A stretch of 64,000 bases of DNA from Aldehydirespirator sp963662645 (GTDB taxonomy: Bacteria > Actinomycetota > Acidimicrobiia > Acidimicrobiales > Aldehydirespiratoraceae): positions 47,903 to 111,902 of the forward strand of contig CAXXKN010000004.1 of assembly GCA_963662645.2 (NCBI GenBank). The letters run 5' to 3'. The notes under the pieces are model-generated. The model saw nothing but the letters and a program-made list of their open reading frames with translations. It ran no database searches and had not been told where the DNA came from. Positions 41,922 through 50,619 of this stretch are shown here, in pieces (within the stretch, counting starts at the first letter, position 1; every line of letters starts with the position of its first letter). Both the position numbers and the translations under genes were made by a program.

Positions 41922-43001
41922 TCAGACGACCTGGCGGGCCTCGGGGAAGTGACAGGCCACCCAATGGCCGTCGCTCACCTCGTCGAGAGGCGGCTCCTTG
42001 ACCCGGCACACCTCCTGGTCGCGCCCCACGTGGCAGCGGGTGTGGAAGCGACACCCCGGCGGAGGGTTCAGCGGGCTGGGGACGTCCCCCTCGAGCAGGA
42101 TGCGCAGCCTGCCGCGCTCCAGGTCCGGGTCGGGCACCGGGACGGCGGACAGCAGGGCATGGGTGTAGGGATGCATCGACTCGGCGAAGAGCCGCTCGGC
42201 CGAGGTCCGCTCCACGATCTTGCCCAGATACATCACCGCAATGTCGTCGCACACGTGGCGCACCACCGCCAGGTCGTGGGCGATGAACAGGTAGGTGAGG
42301 CCCAGCTCCCGCTGGAGCTCGTCGAGAAGGTTCAGGACCTGGGCCTGGATCGACACGTCCAGCGCCGACACGGGCTCGTCCAGCACGAGGAAGCCCGGAT
42401 CGAAGGCCAGGGCCCGGGCCACGCCGATTCGCTGGCGCTGCCCGCCGGAGAACTCGTGGGGGTAGCGGTCGACGATCCGGGGATTGAGGCCGACGAGCCT
42501 CAGCAGTTCGCCCACCCTGGTGTCCTGCTCGGACCGCGGCATCGAAGTGTGCACCTTCAGCGGCTCCCGCAGGGCCTGACCCACCGTCATGCGGGGGTTC
42601 AGCGAAGCGAACGGATCCTGGAAGACGATCTGCATGTCGCGGCGCAGCCGGCGCAGGTCGGCCCGGCTGCTGGCAATGATGTCGATCCTCTCGGTCGTGC
42701 CGTCGTCGATCGGGCGCTGCAGGACCACCTCGCCGGCAGTCGGCTCGATCAGCCGAAGGATGCAGCGGGCGGTGGTGGACTTGCCGCATCCGGACTCCCC
42801 CACCAGGCCCAGCGTGCGCCCGAAACCGATGTCGAAGGACACGCCGGCCACCGCCGACACCTCGCCCTTCTCGCCGCCCAGCCAGCCGCCGCCCACCTCG
42901 AAGGTCTTGACCAGGTCGCGCACGGAAAGGGCCACATCACCGCCGGCGCCGTTGGCCTCGCTGGCCCGCACAACACCATCGACCGGCTTGGTCGGCTCCA
43001 T
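41922..43001 (-). CDS. Peptide ABC transporter ATP-binding protein (DppF/OppF type)
   Basis: The 359-residue ATPase shows Walker A GESGCGKSTTAR near residue 70, Q-loop FQDPFASLNP near 133, signature FSGGQRQRIG near 193, Walker B LVLDEPVSALD near 215 and LFIAHDLAVV near 248. The C-terminal extension has GCRFHTRCHVGRDQEVC. ATG 43001 is chosen because the MEPTKP start precedes the nucleotide-binding domain at normal length; the open frame to 43148 is antisense to the split-barrel gene. It should pair with the DppD-type ATPase at 38018-39028, but it is encoded on the other strand with the aminotransferase. Confidence 0.87.
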   Translation of the reverse strand: MEPTKPVDGVVRASEANGAGGDVALSVRDLVKTFEVGGGWLGGEKGEVSAVAGVSFDIGFGRTLGLVGESGCGKSTTARCILRLIEPTAGEVVLQRPIDDGTTERIDIIASSRADLRRLRRDMQIVFQDPFASLNPRMTVGQALREPLKVHTSMPRSEQDTRVGELLRLVGLNPRIVDRYPHEFSGGQRQRIGVARALAFDPGFLVLDEPVSALDVSIQAQVLNLLDELQRELGLTYLFIAHDLAVVRHVCDDIAVMYLGKIVERTSAERLFAESMHPYTHALLSAVPVPDPDLERGRLRILLEGDVPSPLNPPPGCRFHTRCHVGRDQEVCRVKEPPLDEVSDGHWVACHFPEARQVV

Positions 43002-43053
43002 CGGCGCGATGGTACTGTCTGGCCTCGACCAGTGAGAAAAGGAGCGGTCGACC

Positions 43054-43590
43054 ATGAGCAGTTTCCGAGGCGATCTGGGCGGCCTGACGGCCGAGGAGAT
43101 GGAGCAGTTCCTGGCGGGCAACTCCGTGGCCCGGCTGGCCACCCTCAAGCCCGACGGATCGCCCTACGTGATGCCGGTGTGGTACCAGTGGGACGGCGAG
43201 GCCCTGTATTTCGTGGGCCGCCAGCGAGCCCTGTGGTGCGAGTACATCAAGGCCGACGGGCGGGTGAGCGTGGTGATCGACGCCCCCCACAGCGACCCGG
43301 ACAAGTCGGGCCAGTCGATGGAGATCCCCAAGGTCTACATGGAGGGCACAGCCACCATCGAGGAGGAGCCCAACATCGGAGGCCGCTGGGTGCAGGTCGC
43401 CGAGCAGATGTCGTACCGGTACCTCGGGCCCAACGGCCCGACCTACCTGGTGTCCACTCTCCAGCAGCCCCGCTGGCTGATAAAGATGGTCCCCACCGAC
43501 ATCAAGACCTGGAAGGGTGTCGGCTGGGCCCGGCGCTACTGGGTGCAGGAGAGCGGAGGCCCGAGCTACGAGGAGGCCCACGCCACCTGA
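43054..43590 (+). CDS. PNPOx-like split-barrel protein (paralog of 60734-61270)
   Basis: The 178-residue protein has the split-barrel core VARLATLKPDGSPYVMPVW near residues 27-45, then YQWDGEALYFVGRQRALW and a long C-terminal part with SYRYLGPNGPTYL near 128. It is clearly similar to the product of 60734-61270 over its full length. The family binds FMN or F420; in actinobacteria many members reduce or scavenge small unsaturated compounds. It is divergent from the OppF-type gene and followed by SDR genes, as the second copy is preceded by one. Confidence 0.8.
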   Translation: MSSFRGDLGGLTAEEMEQFLAGNSVARLATLKPDGSPYVMPVWYQWDGEALYFVGRQRALWCEYIKADGRVSVVIDAPHSDPDKSGQSMEIPKVYMEGTATIEEEPNIGGRWVQVAEQMSYRYLGPNGPTYLVSTLQQPRWLIKMVPTDIKTWKGVGWARRYWVQESGGPSYEEAHAT

Positions 43591-43595
43591 CCCGC

Positions 43596-43650
43596 AGAAT
43601 CTCGGTACGAAACCTGGCACATACCACACAAAACCAACCCGAGATTTTCT
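43596..43650. repeat. Palindromic element, copy 2
   Basis: AATCTCGG at 43598-43605 is answered by CCGAGATT at 43639-43646. On the minus strand the right arm reads AATCTCGGGTTGGTT, identical to 3761-3775 in copy 1. It lies between the split-barrel gene and the SDR gene, and its end abuts the AGGAGG at 43651-43656. Confidence 0.6.
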
Positions 43651-43680
43651 AGGAGGCCCGAAGCGCCCAACCCGCTCGAC

Positions 43681-44436
43681 CTGTTCCGCCTCGACGGACG
43701 CGCCGCTCTGGTGACAGGCGGCTCCAGGGGCCTCGGCGCGGTCATGGCCGAAGCGTTGAGCTTCGCCGGAGCGCGGGTGGCGGTAACTAGCCGCAGCCTC
43801 GACGACGCGGCGGCCAAGGCGGCTGAGATCGCGGCGGCCACCGGCATTGAGACGCTGGGCGTGGAGATGGAGGCCACCGACACCGAGGCCGTCGCCGCGG
43901 CGGTGAGCAGCGTCGCGGCACGTTTCGGCGGTCTCGACATCCTCGTCAACAACGCGGGAATCCTGGTTCGAGGGGCCATAGGCGACCTACAGCGGGCCGA
44001 GTTCGAGGAGTCCTTGGCCGTGAACGTGACAGGCCCGTGGCTGGTCTGCCGGGCTGCGGCCCCGCATCTCTGGGAATCCGGCTGCGGCCGGGTGATCAAC
44101 GTGTCGTCGACGTTCGGGCTGGTGGCCGCACCCGACCGCACGGCCTACACCTCCTCAAAGGGCGCCGTTGTGCAGCTGACGCGGGCGCTGGCCTTGGAGT
44201 GGGCCCCGCGAGGGGTGAACGTGAACGCCATCGCTCCCGGCCCGTTCCTGACCGAGATGAACGTGGCCCACCAGCACAGCGAGCACAGCGTCCGCGTGAT
44301 CGGCCAGGAGGTGGCCCTGCGCCGCTGGGGCGAACTGCACGAGATCGCGGGAGCGGCCATCTACCTGGCCTCCGACGCGTCGTCGTATGTGACCGGCTCA
44401 GTGCTGACCGTGGACGGCGGCTGGACGGCCCACTAG
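43681..44436 (+). CDS. SDR-family oxidoreductase without a clear canonical start
   Basis: The SDR has GGSRGLGAVM as nucleotide-binding turn, NNAGILVRG near residue 90, VSSTFGLVAA near 141 and the catalytic YTSSKGA near 156, ending VDGGWTAH. The frame upstream reads PNPLDLFRLDGRAALVTGG, the usual N-terminus, but no ATG, GTG or TTG occurs between the AGGAGG at 43651 and GTG 43711. GTG 43711 would delete the first beta-strand, so CTG 43681 is used here as the least bad start. The gene may have lost its start codon. It probably oxidises a sugar acid or polyol; the next gene encodes another SDR. Confidence 0.75.
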   Translation: MFRLDGRAALVTGGSRGLGAVMAEALSFAGARVAVTSRSLDDAAAKAAEIAAATGIETLGVEMEATDTEAVAAAVSSVAARFGGLDILVNNAGILVRGAIGDLQRAEFEESLAVNVTGPWLVCRAAAPHLWESGCGRVINVSSTFGLVAAPDRTAYTSSKGAVVQLTRALALEWAPRGVNVNAIAPGPFLTEMNVAHQHSEHSVRVIGQEVALRRWGELHEIAGAAIYLASDASSYVTGSVLTVDGGWTAH

Positions 44437-44455
44437 GAGCGGGGGTTCCGACACG

Positions 44456-45241
44456 ATGCAACGATTCGAGGGACGCAATGTCTTCGTGACCGGCGCAGGC
44501 AGCGGCTTCGGACGCCGCACCGCCGAGCTGTTCGCAGCCGAGGGCGCCAAGAACCTGTACCTGCTCGACTACAGGCAGGAGCGTCTGGACGCGGTCGCGC
44601 CGGCGATCGAGAAACTGGGGGCCACGCCGCATCTGCTCAACTTCGATCTCAGCGTCATGGAGAATTGCGCGGAGGCGGTGGCCCACGCTCTGGCCATCGA
44701 TCCGAAGCTCGACGTCATGGTTTCCAATGCGGCCGCCTGGGACCTGTCCGAGTTCGTGGATGTGAGCGACGCGACCTGGCGCCGGATCCTGGCGGTGAAC
44801 CTCGACGCCTACTTCGTGCTGGGCAACCGGGCGGCCCGAGCCATGAAGGAGACCGGCGGAGGCGTGATCTTGTTCACTGCGTCGATCGCCGCTCTGGGGC
44901 ACGGTCGAGGGTGCACGCCCTACTGTGTGGCCAAGGCAGGCGTGGTGGCCCTCACAAAGGCGATCGCGGTGGAGTGCGCCCCTTACGACATCCGGTGCAA
45001 TTGCGTTTCGCCAGGCCCGGGCGACACGCAGCAGTCGGTCGACATTGTGGGCGAGGAGTTGATGGACAAGTGGCGTTCCGAGGGCTTTCCGGCGGTGCCC
45101 GCCAACCGGCTGACGTCGGCCGACGACATCGCCCACGCCTTCTTGTACCTCGCCTCCGACGAAGCCAGGTACGTGTCCGGAATCAACCTCGTCGTGGACG
45201 GCGCCCTGAGCGCCCAGACCTACGACGTACCCGAAAGCTAA
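44456..45241 (+). CDS. SDR-family oxidoreductase (paralog of 59858-60646)
   Basis: The 261-residue protein has TGAGSGFGRR near residue 12 as cofactor turn, VSNAAAWDLSEF near 88, FTASIAALGHG near 138 and catalytic YCVAKAG near 153, so the Tyr-Lys pair is intact. Residues in the tail (VVDGALSAQTYDVPES) are nearly the same as in the copy at 59858-60646, to which it is about 85 percent identical by eye. It follows the previous SDR gene by 19 bases and precedes a metallo-beta-lactamase-fold gene by 16 bases. The substrate is not known. Confidence 0.85.
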   Translation: MQRFEGRNVFVTGAGSGFGRRTAELFAAEGAKNLYLLDYRQERLDAVAPAIEKLGATPHLLNFDLSVMENCAEAVAHALAIDPKLDVMVSNAAAWDLSEFVDVSDATWRRILAVNLDAYFVLGNRAARAMKETGGGVILFTASIAALGHGRGCTPYCVAKAGVVALTKAIAVECAPYDIRCNCVSPGPGDTQQSVDIVGEELMDKWRSEGFPAVPANRLTSADDIAHAFLYLASDEARYVSGINLVVDGALSAQTYDVPES

Positions 45242-45257
45242 CCGAAGGGATAGGGCT

Positions 45258-46007
45258 GTGAGATTGACATCCGACGTTCACCTGGTAGGCGGCGGCACGC
45301 TCAGCGGTTTCGGCGTCTCGTCAGACTTCGACGCCCACTGCTACCTCCTCGACGGCGGTGACGAGCAGGTCCTCGTCGAGTGCGGGATGGGCACCGAGAC
45401 CGGGTTCGAGCGCGTCACCGGCAACATCGGGGGCGCGGGCTATGACCCGGCCGCCATCACGAGGCTGTTCCTGACCCACCACCACACTGACCACGCCGGG
45501 GGCGCATCGGTCTACCACGAGCAGCTGGGACTATCCGTCGCGACTGGAGCGGCCACCGGGCGCGCGCTCGAGGCGGGCGACCACGAGGCCACGTCCTTCA
45601 GCCGGGCTCAGGCCGCCGGGATCTTCCCGGAGGGCTACTCCTATGAGCCCTGCCCCGTGGACGATCTGCTGACCGACGGCGACCAGCGTTCGGTCGGCCG
45701 TCTCACACTCACCTACCTCGACACGCCGGGCCACTGCGGCGGCCACGGGTCGTTCCTCGTCGAGGGAGGCGAGCAGACGTATCTCTTCGCCGGCGACGCG
45801 ATCTTCGCGTGGGGGAAGCTGCACCTGCAGGCCATTCCGGACTGCGATCTTCAGGCCTCGCTCGCGACCGTGGCGGCGCTGGCCGAACTCGAGTTCGACT
45901 CACTCCTTCCGGGCCACGGAGCCATCGCCCTCCATGACGGCATGGCGCATGTCGGCATGGCCATGGACGCGATCGAGAGTCTCGCCGTGCCGCCGCGGCT
46001 GGTCTGA
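45258..46007 (+). CDS. Metallo-beta-lactamase-fold hydrolase
   Basis: The 249-residue protein has the zinc motif FLTHHHTDHAGG near residue 72 (HxHxDH), LDTPGHCGGHGS near 155 for the third histidine, and LFAGDAIFAWG near 175 for the bridging aspartate, with LLPGHGAIAL near 218 for the last histidine. It resembles glyoxalase II/lactonase-type hydrolases. The start is GTG 45258 with AGGG before it. It follows the SDR gene in the same operon, and the enolase-superfamily gene is convergent with it. A lactone or thioester substrate is possible. Confidence 0.82.
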   Translation: MRLTSDVHLVGGGTLSGFGVSSDFDAHCYLLDGGDEQVLVECGMGTETGFERVTGNIGGAGYDPAAITRLFLTHHHTDHAGGASVYHEQLGLSVATGAATGRALEAGDHEATSFSRAQAAGIFPEGYSYEPCPVDDLLTDGDQRSVGRLTLTYLDTPGHCGGHGSFLVEGGEQTYLFAGDAIFAWGKLHLQAIPDCDLQASLATVAALAELEFDSLLPGHGAIALHDGMAHVGMAMDAIESLAVPPRLV

Positions 46008-46029
46008 GGCCGAGTGGCCAAGCCCAGGA

Positions 46030-47151
46030 TTACGCCTCGATCACGAACCGGTCTGCTGTGAGGCAGTCCAAGAGGTCGGGCTTGGGTGCGGGCGCAACGC
46101 CGACCTCCTGCCCGGCGACCGCGTAACACCCGCCGTCGCTCGCCGTCTCGAAGGACAGGGCGGGTTCTGCGAGGTCTTCGGCATAGAAGCGCGAGGAGGG
46201 GAAGATGTCAGCGGGGTAGGTGAAGTTCTCTAGCGTCGCGAGGGCGACGCAGACGGCCGCGCCGACGCCGCTTTCCAGCATGCCGCCAACCCAGCATCCG
46301 ATACCGGCGTCTCGACAGAGATCGTGGATCGACTTCGCGACGGTCAACCCGCCGACTCGGCCCGGCTTCACGTTGACATATCGGCAGCTTCCCAGTTCAA
46401 CGGCATGCTCGGCACTCTTGACGGAGACGATGCTCTCGTCGAGACACACGGGCGTGTCGATCTGCGCCTGGAGCTTCGCATGGTCGAGGAGGTCGTCGTG
46501 CTGCAGCGGTTGCTCGATCATCGCCAGCTCGAATCGATCGACCGCTCGGAAGAGATCCAGATCGGACAGCCGGTAGGCCGCATTGCAGTCAATGTGGGCG
46601 GTGAGGTCGGGGAAGGTCGAGCGCACGGCCTCCAGCATGTTTATGTCCCAGCCCGGCCGGAACTTGAGTTTCACACGCCGGTAGCCGGCGCGGACAGCAT
46701 CGTCCACCGCGGCCACGAGATCGTCGAGCGAGTCCATGACGCCGAAGTCGGCGCCGACCTCGACGCGATCGCGCCGGCCGCCGAGCAGTCGGTGCAGGGG
46801 CTGCCCGGCCCTTCGCGCTTCGAGAACCCACCAGGCCACATCGAGTGCGGCCTTGGCGAAGTAGTTGCCCTTGAAGTGGGAAAGCCGCTCCTGGAGTTGT
46901 TCGCCGGAATCGATCCCGGCGCCGACAACGGCGGGCGCGAGCCAATCGCGAAGCACTGCGAAGGCACCCGCGGCGTACTCGGGGCTGTAGTCAGGCGTCC
47001 CGAAGGGACACGATTCGGCCCACGCTTCGAACTCTCCGCTGGTGACCCTCATGAGCAGGCTGTCGATTGCTGAGATCTCGTGTGACGCCGTTCTCCACGG
47101 ATACAGCAGCGGCATCGTGACGTGGCGGACCTCGATGCGGTCGATCCTCAT
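46030..47151 (-). CDS. Enolase-superfamily enzyme (muconate-cycloisomerase/OSBS group)
   Basis: The 373-residue protein has the catalytic KLKFRPGWD near residue 165, metal ligands in HIDCNAAYRL near 193, MIEQPLQHDD near 220 and CLDESIVSVK near 244, and the opposite-face lysine region YVNVKPGRVGGLTVAK near 265. This two-lysine pattern (KxK and KPGRxGG) marks the muconate lactonising/o-succinylbenzoate synthase/N-succinylamino acid racemase group. ATG 47151 begins MRIDRIEVRHV, the family start; GTG 47193 is possible. It is divergent from the second CUT1 importer. No menaquinone gene is near, so racemase or cycloisomerase activity is more likely than OSBS. Confidence 0.8.
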   Translation of the reverse strand: MRIDRIEVRHVTMPLLYPWRTASHEISAIDSLLMRVTSGEFEAWAESCPFGTPDYSPEYAAGAFAVLRDWLAPAVVGAGIDSGEQLQERLSHFKGNYFAKAALDVAWWVLEARRAGQPLHRLLGGRRDRVEVGADFGVMDSLDDLVAAVDDAVRAGYRRVKLKFRPGWDINMLEAVRSTFPDLTAHIDCNAAYRLSDLDLFRAVDRFELAMIEQPLQHDDLLDHAKLQAQIDTPVCLDESIVSVKSAEHAVELGSCRYVNVKPGRVGGLTVAKSIHDLCRDAGIGCWVGGMLESGVGAAVCVALATLENFTYPADIFPSSRFYAEDLAEPALSFETASDGGCYAVAGQEVGVAPAPKPDLLDCLTADRFVIEA

Positions 47152-47229
47152 CACAGAGTGCACCAGACGAGAGCCTAGGCTCGGCCCGATCACAGTCGTG
47201 GAAGCGGAGTTCCCTTCCGATCCTTCACT

Positions 47230-47259
47230 TTGGCACCCTCACTGAAGCTGGCCTATGCT
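47230..47259 (+). promoter_or_regulatory. Candidate promoter of the second CUT1 operon
   Basis: TTGGCA at 47230-47235 and TATGCT at 47254-47259 are 18 bases apart, in the gap between the enolase-superfamily gene and the binding-protein gene. Both boxes match consensus at most positions. Confidence 0.35.
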
Positions 47260-47369
47260 CCATGCTGGACATTTATATTTTCGCATTAGGGGGTATGAAA
47301 ATGCGCGAAGGACTGAAGTCCCAATACTCTGGCATGGATGATGATGTGAGAGGAGAGAGTCCCACATCG

Positions 47370-48689
47370 ATGTCAGACCGGGCGCGCTTCGGGCGACGCG
47401 GCTTCCTTCAGGGGGCGATGGGTCTCGGGCTCTCACTCCCGGCCGCGGGGGCACTTCTGGCCGCGTGCAGCGGAGAGGATCCTGAGGCGACCCGGAGGAC
47501 GCTGAGGTTTGTCGGCTGGGACTTCCTGCCAGACACGATTCAAACACACCTGGACAACTGGGCGGCTGTTTCGGGCGGCACGGTTGAACTCGAGGTGCTT
47601 CCGGTAACCGGTTACCCGGCTGCGATCCAGACGAGATTCCGGGGCGGAGACCGACCCGACCTCTTCTACAACTTCACATACCTGCTGGGCCAATTCCTCG
47701 AGAATGGGTGGAATCGAACGCTGAACGACCTGCCAGGCGTGGAGGAGCGCATCGATGCGCTCTACCCGGGCGCGCGGTCTCGATTCGTCACGGCCGACGG
47801 ACAGATCACCAGCTTGCCCTACTTCTCGGCTGTCTTCATGAACCACTACAACGCGGCGATGGTCGAGCAGGCAGGATTCTCTGGTCCGCCCCAGACGCTG
47901 CAGGAGTACTACGACCAGTGCGCCAAGATCAAGGCCGACGGAATCTCGGACGCGCCGTACGAGTCGTCGTGGCTCAACGAGCGGATCGAGGAGTACCTCA
48001 TGGCGACTCTCCTAGGCGAGGGAATCACCGCGTTCGATGATGCTGCCCAGCCGGTCTTCGCTGATGATCCGAGGAGTGTCGACGTTCTGGAGTGGTGGCG
48101 GGCGATGTATCAGGACGGAATGACATCGCCGACGATTCTCACCGACGACAATCCGGAGCTCATCGGCGGAATGACGCAGGGAACGTTCGCGTTCTATGCG
48201 GGCCACGACTACTGGCTGAAGATCTTCAACGACGTCGGGGGACCGGCAGCCGCTGACCTGCGGATGGCCCCGATGCCTGGAGCGGGCCAGACCCTTCTGG
48301 CCGGCGAAGTCGTCCAGATGGGCCCAGACCTCGAGGGAACGGCGCTGAAGGACGCATGGGACCTGCTGAAGTTCTACACGGGGGCCGACAACGACGGGAA
48401 CTTCACCGTTCCGCTGACCTGGGTCGAGGCCGCCGCGCTCGCCGTTCCGTACCCGTCATTCTTCGAGGATCCCGCCATCCAGGCCGCGTATCCCGACTAC
48501 TACGACCTCGGCGTGATCACGTCGGAGTACGACAGAGCGGCGACACCCGCCGCGAGAGCGCTGAGCTGGTATCAGGGCTTCCAGGTCAAGGTGGGCGAGC
48601 GCGTCAACGACATGCTGGCCGGCGACGCCACACCGGCAGAAACGGTGGCGAACATGGCCGACGACGCGGTGGAGCTGGCTGCGGGCTAG
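47370..48689 (+). CDS. CUT1 sugar ABC transporter, Tat-exported substrate-binding lipoprotein
   Basis: From ATG 47370 the product is 439 residues with an N-terminal twin-arginine signal (FGRRGFLQGAMGLG) and lipobox (GALLAACSG, cysteine near 33). GGAGAGAG lies upstream; ATG 47301 with GGGGG nearby is an alternative that adds 23 residues. The mature part is a family 1 solute-binding protein: VTGYPAAIQTRFRGGDRPDL near 85, MNHYNAAMVEQAGFSGPP near 157, FAFYAGHDYWLK near 273. It leads an operon with two permeases and two catabolic genes but no ATPase. The sugar is unknown. Confidence 0.85.
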   Translation: MSDRARFGRRGFLQGAMGLGLSLPAAGALLAACSGEDPEATRRTLRFVGWDFLPDTIQTHLDNWAAVSGGTVELEVLPVTGYPAAIQTRFRGGDRPDLFYNFTYLLGQFLENGWNRTLNDLPGVEERIDALYPGARSRFVTADGQITSLPYFSAVFMNHYNAAMVEQAGFSGPPQTLQEYYDQCAKIKADGISDAPYESSWLNERIEEYLMATLLGEGITAFDDAAQPVFADDPRSVDVLEWWRAMYQDGMTSPTILTDDNPELIGGMTQGTFAFYAGHDYWLKIFNDVGGPAAADLRMAPMPGAGQTLLAGEVVQMGPDLEGTALKDAWDLLKFYTGADNDGNFTVPLTWVEAAALAVPYPSFFEDPAIQAAYPDYYDLGVITSEYDRAATPAARALSWYQGFQVKVGERVNDMLAGDATPAETVANMADDAVELAAG

Positions 48690-48790
48690 TAACGCTGACC
48701 CGCTCGCGGGGGATCGCTTCAAGCTCCGACAGGCGACTGGAGCGCACTCCGCATTGCCGCTCGGACGCTCGCGTGCTGACGTAACGAACG

Positions 48791-49732
48791 ATGGTCTCTA
48801 GCGTCGGGGCGGGCAGCACTGTCGGCGCCAAGGCGCTCCCCCGACCCGCGTCTGCGATGAGCGACCGGACGTTCGGTCTCGTCCTCGCGCTCCCCGCGAT
48901 CATCTCGCTGATCCTGGTCGTTGGCATTCCGGGGGTGCAGACCCTGGTGTACAGCTTCCAGCGGGTCCCGCTCTCAGACGATCCCGCGACGTTCGTAGGG
49001 ACCGACAACTACGCCAAGGTTCTCGGAGACGAGTCTTTCGTTGAGTCGCTCGTGGTGACCTTGCAGTACACGGCCGGATACGTCGTTCTGGCCACGGTCC
49101 TTGGACTGCTCTTCGCGCTGCTCCTCGACCAGCCGCTGCGAGGGCGCGGGATCGCCCGGGCGCTCCTCATCATCCCTTGGGCCACGCCCGTCATCATCGC
49201 GGGGGTGATGTGGAAGTGGCTCATCGACCCGCAGGTGGGCGGACTCAACGCGGTCCTGTTCGAGCTCGGCGTGCTCGAGGACTACAAGCCGTTCCTGGCC
49301 GACCGGGAATGGGCGCTCGTCTTCACGATCCTGGCGGCGGGCTGGCACCAGGCGTCCTTCTCGGCCCTCCTGTTCCTGGCTTCTCTTCAGACCCTCCCCA
49401 ACGAGATAGTCGAAGCGGCGAAGGTCGACGGGGCCACCGCTTGGCAACGGTTCCGCGGGGTTGTCTTCCCGTGGATCCGCCCGATGCTGCTGGTGGTTGT
49501 CGTCATCAACGTGATTTACGGGGTTCTCCAATTCGACACGGTCTGGGTGATGACTCAGGGCGGGCCCGGTGATGCCACGACTCTGCTGCCGATCCTTCTG
49601 TACCGGCAACTCTTCATATTCTCAGACATCGGAGCGGGTTCGGCGCTGGCGGTAATGCTGGGAGTCGTCGCGGTGCTTGTGAGCTCGATCGCACTGATAT
49701 TGCTCGGACGAGACAATCCGTTGGAAGCGTGA
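48791..49732 (+). CDS. CUT1 sugar ABC transporter permease (MalF type)
   Basis: The 313-residue membrane protein has a first segment (FGLVLALPAIISLILVVGIP near residue 28), about five more, and the EAA loop EAAKVDGATAWQRFRGVVFP near 213. ATG 48791 has no evident ribosome site; ATG 48857 is an alternative beginning nearer the first segment. It is 101 bases after the binding-protein gene and overlaps the MalG-type gene. Confidence 0.85.
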   Translation: MVSSVGAGSTVGAKALPRPASAMSDRTFGLVLALPAIISLILVVGIPGVQTLVYSFQRVPLSDDPATFVGTDNYAKVLGDESFVESLVVTLQYTAGYVVLATVLGLLFALLLDQPLRGRGIARALLIIPWATPVIIAGVMWKWLIDPQVGGLNAVLFELGVLEDYKPFLADREWALVFTILAAGWHQASFSALLFLASLQTLPNEIVEAAKVDGATAWQRFRGVVFPWIRPMLLVVVVINVIYGVLQFDTVWVMTQGGPGDATTLLPILLYRQLFIFSDIGAGSALAVMLGVVAVLVSSIALILLGRDNPLEA

Positions 49733-50619
49733 GCGAGAGAGCGATGGCGAGCAGGACCGTGAGTCGGCCAGCCCTCAGGAAGAAGGCGGTCACCACGCTG
49801 CTGTACGCGGCTCTCGCGTTGTTCGCCGTCTGGGTGCTGTTCCCGTTCTGGTTTCTCGTCAACAACAGCTTCATGACTCCTGAGGAAGCAGTGGCGGTAC
49901 CGCCGCACTGGATTCCAGAAGAGCCGACTCTGGGGAACTACAGCGCGATCCTCGCCGGCAAAGTCGCTCCCGGGGGTGCTGAAGTAGGCCTCAGAGTGCT
50001 GACAGCACTGGGAGAGAGCCTCGCCGTAGGCGTCCTCACGGTCATGGTGAATCTCGCCCTCGGCGGCACGGCCGCGTACTCGATGTCACGGTACAAGTAC
50101 CGAGGGTCCCGTTTCGCCTACCTGGCCGTTCTCTTTGCTCGCCTCGTTCCCGCAATCGCAATCGTGGCCGCCTTCTTTGTCGCCCTCCGAGACCTGGGCC
50201 TCATCAACAGCCGCTACGGGCTCGTGATCGTCTACACCTCATTCACGCTGCCCATCACGATCCTGGTCCTCAAGAACTACTTCGACGGACTGCCGCGCGA
50301 ACTCGACGAGGCAGCTCTAGTGGACGGGGCCTCGCGGCTGCAGGCGCTCTGGTATGTGATACGTCCCATCGCCAGGCCCGGCTTCATCGCGGCCGCCTGT
50401 CTGGTGTTTCTCGAGAGCTGGGGAGAGTTCTTCTACGCGCTGACGTTGACCAACCAGTTGACGATTCCACCGGTCCTCGCGGGCTTCCGGGGCTTCTTCC
50501 AATTCAACTGGACAACGCTCGCGGCCGCGACTGTACTCGCGGTCGTGCCGCCGGTGCTGCTAGCGCTCATATTCCAGCGCTACGTCGTGCGGGGACTGGC
50601 CCAGGGCGTCGCCAAGTAA
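49729..50619 (+). CDS. CUT1 sugar ABC transporter permease (MalG type)
   Basis: The 296-residue protein has six membrane segments and the EAA loop DEAALVDGASRLQALWYVI near residue 193. GTG 49729 overlaps the previous stop as GTGA; ATG 49744 follows GAGAG and is a possible start. The last base of its stop is the first base of the following ATG (TAATG). It pairs with the preceding permease. Confidence 0.85.
   Translation: MSERAMASRTVSRPALRKKAVTTLLYAALALFAVWVLFPFWFLVNNSFMTPEEAVAVPPHWIPEEPTLGNYSAILAGKVAPGGAEVGLRVLTALGESLAVGVLTVMVNLALGGTAAYSMSRYKYRGSRFAYLAVLFARLVPAIAIVAAFFVALRDLGLINSRYGLVIVYTSFTLPITILVLKNYFDGLPRELDEAALVDGASRLQALWYVIRPIARPGFIAAACLVFLESWGEFFYALTLTNQLTIPPVLAGFRGFFQFNWTTLAAATVLAVVPPVLLALIFQRYVVRGLAQGVAK

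Noticed and set aside
42595..42620. AGCGAAGCGAACGGA within the DppF-type gene as another copy of the dispersed repeat
   Set aside because: The match is about 14 bases and lies in the conserved Q-loop coding region (FASLNP), so chance similarity is likely.
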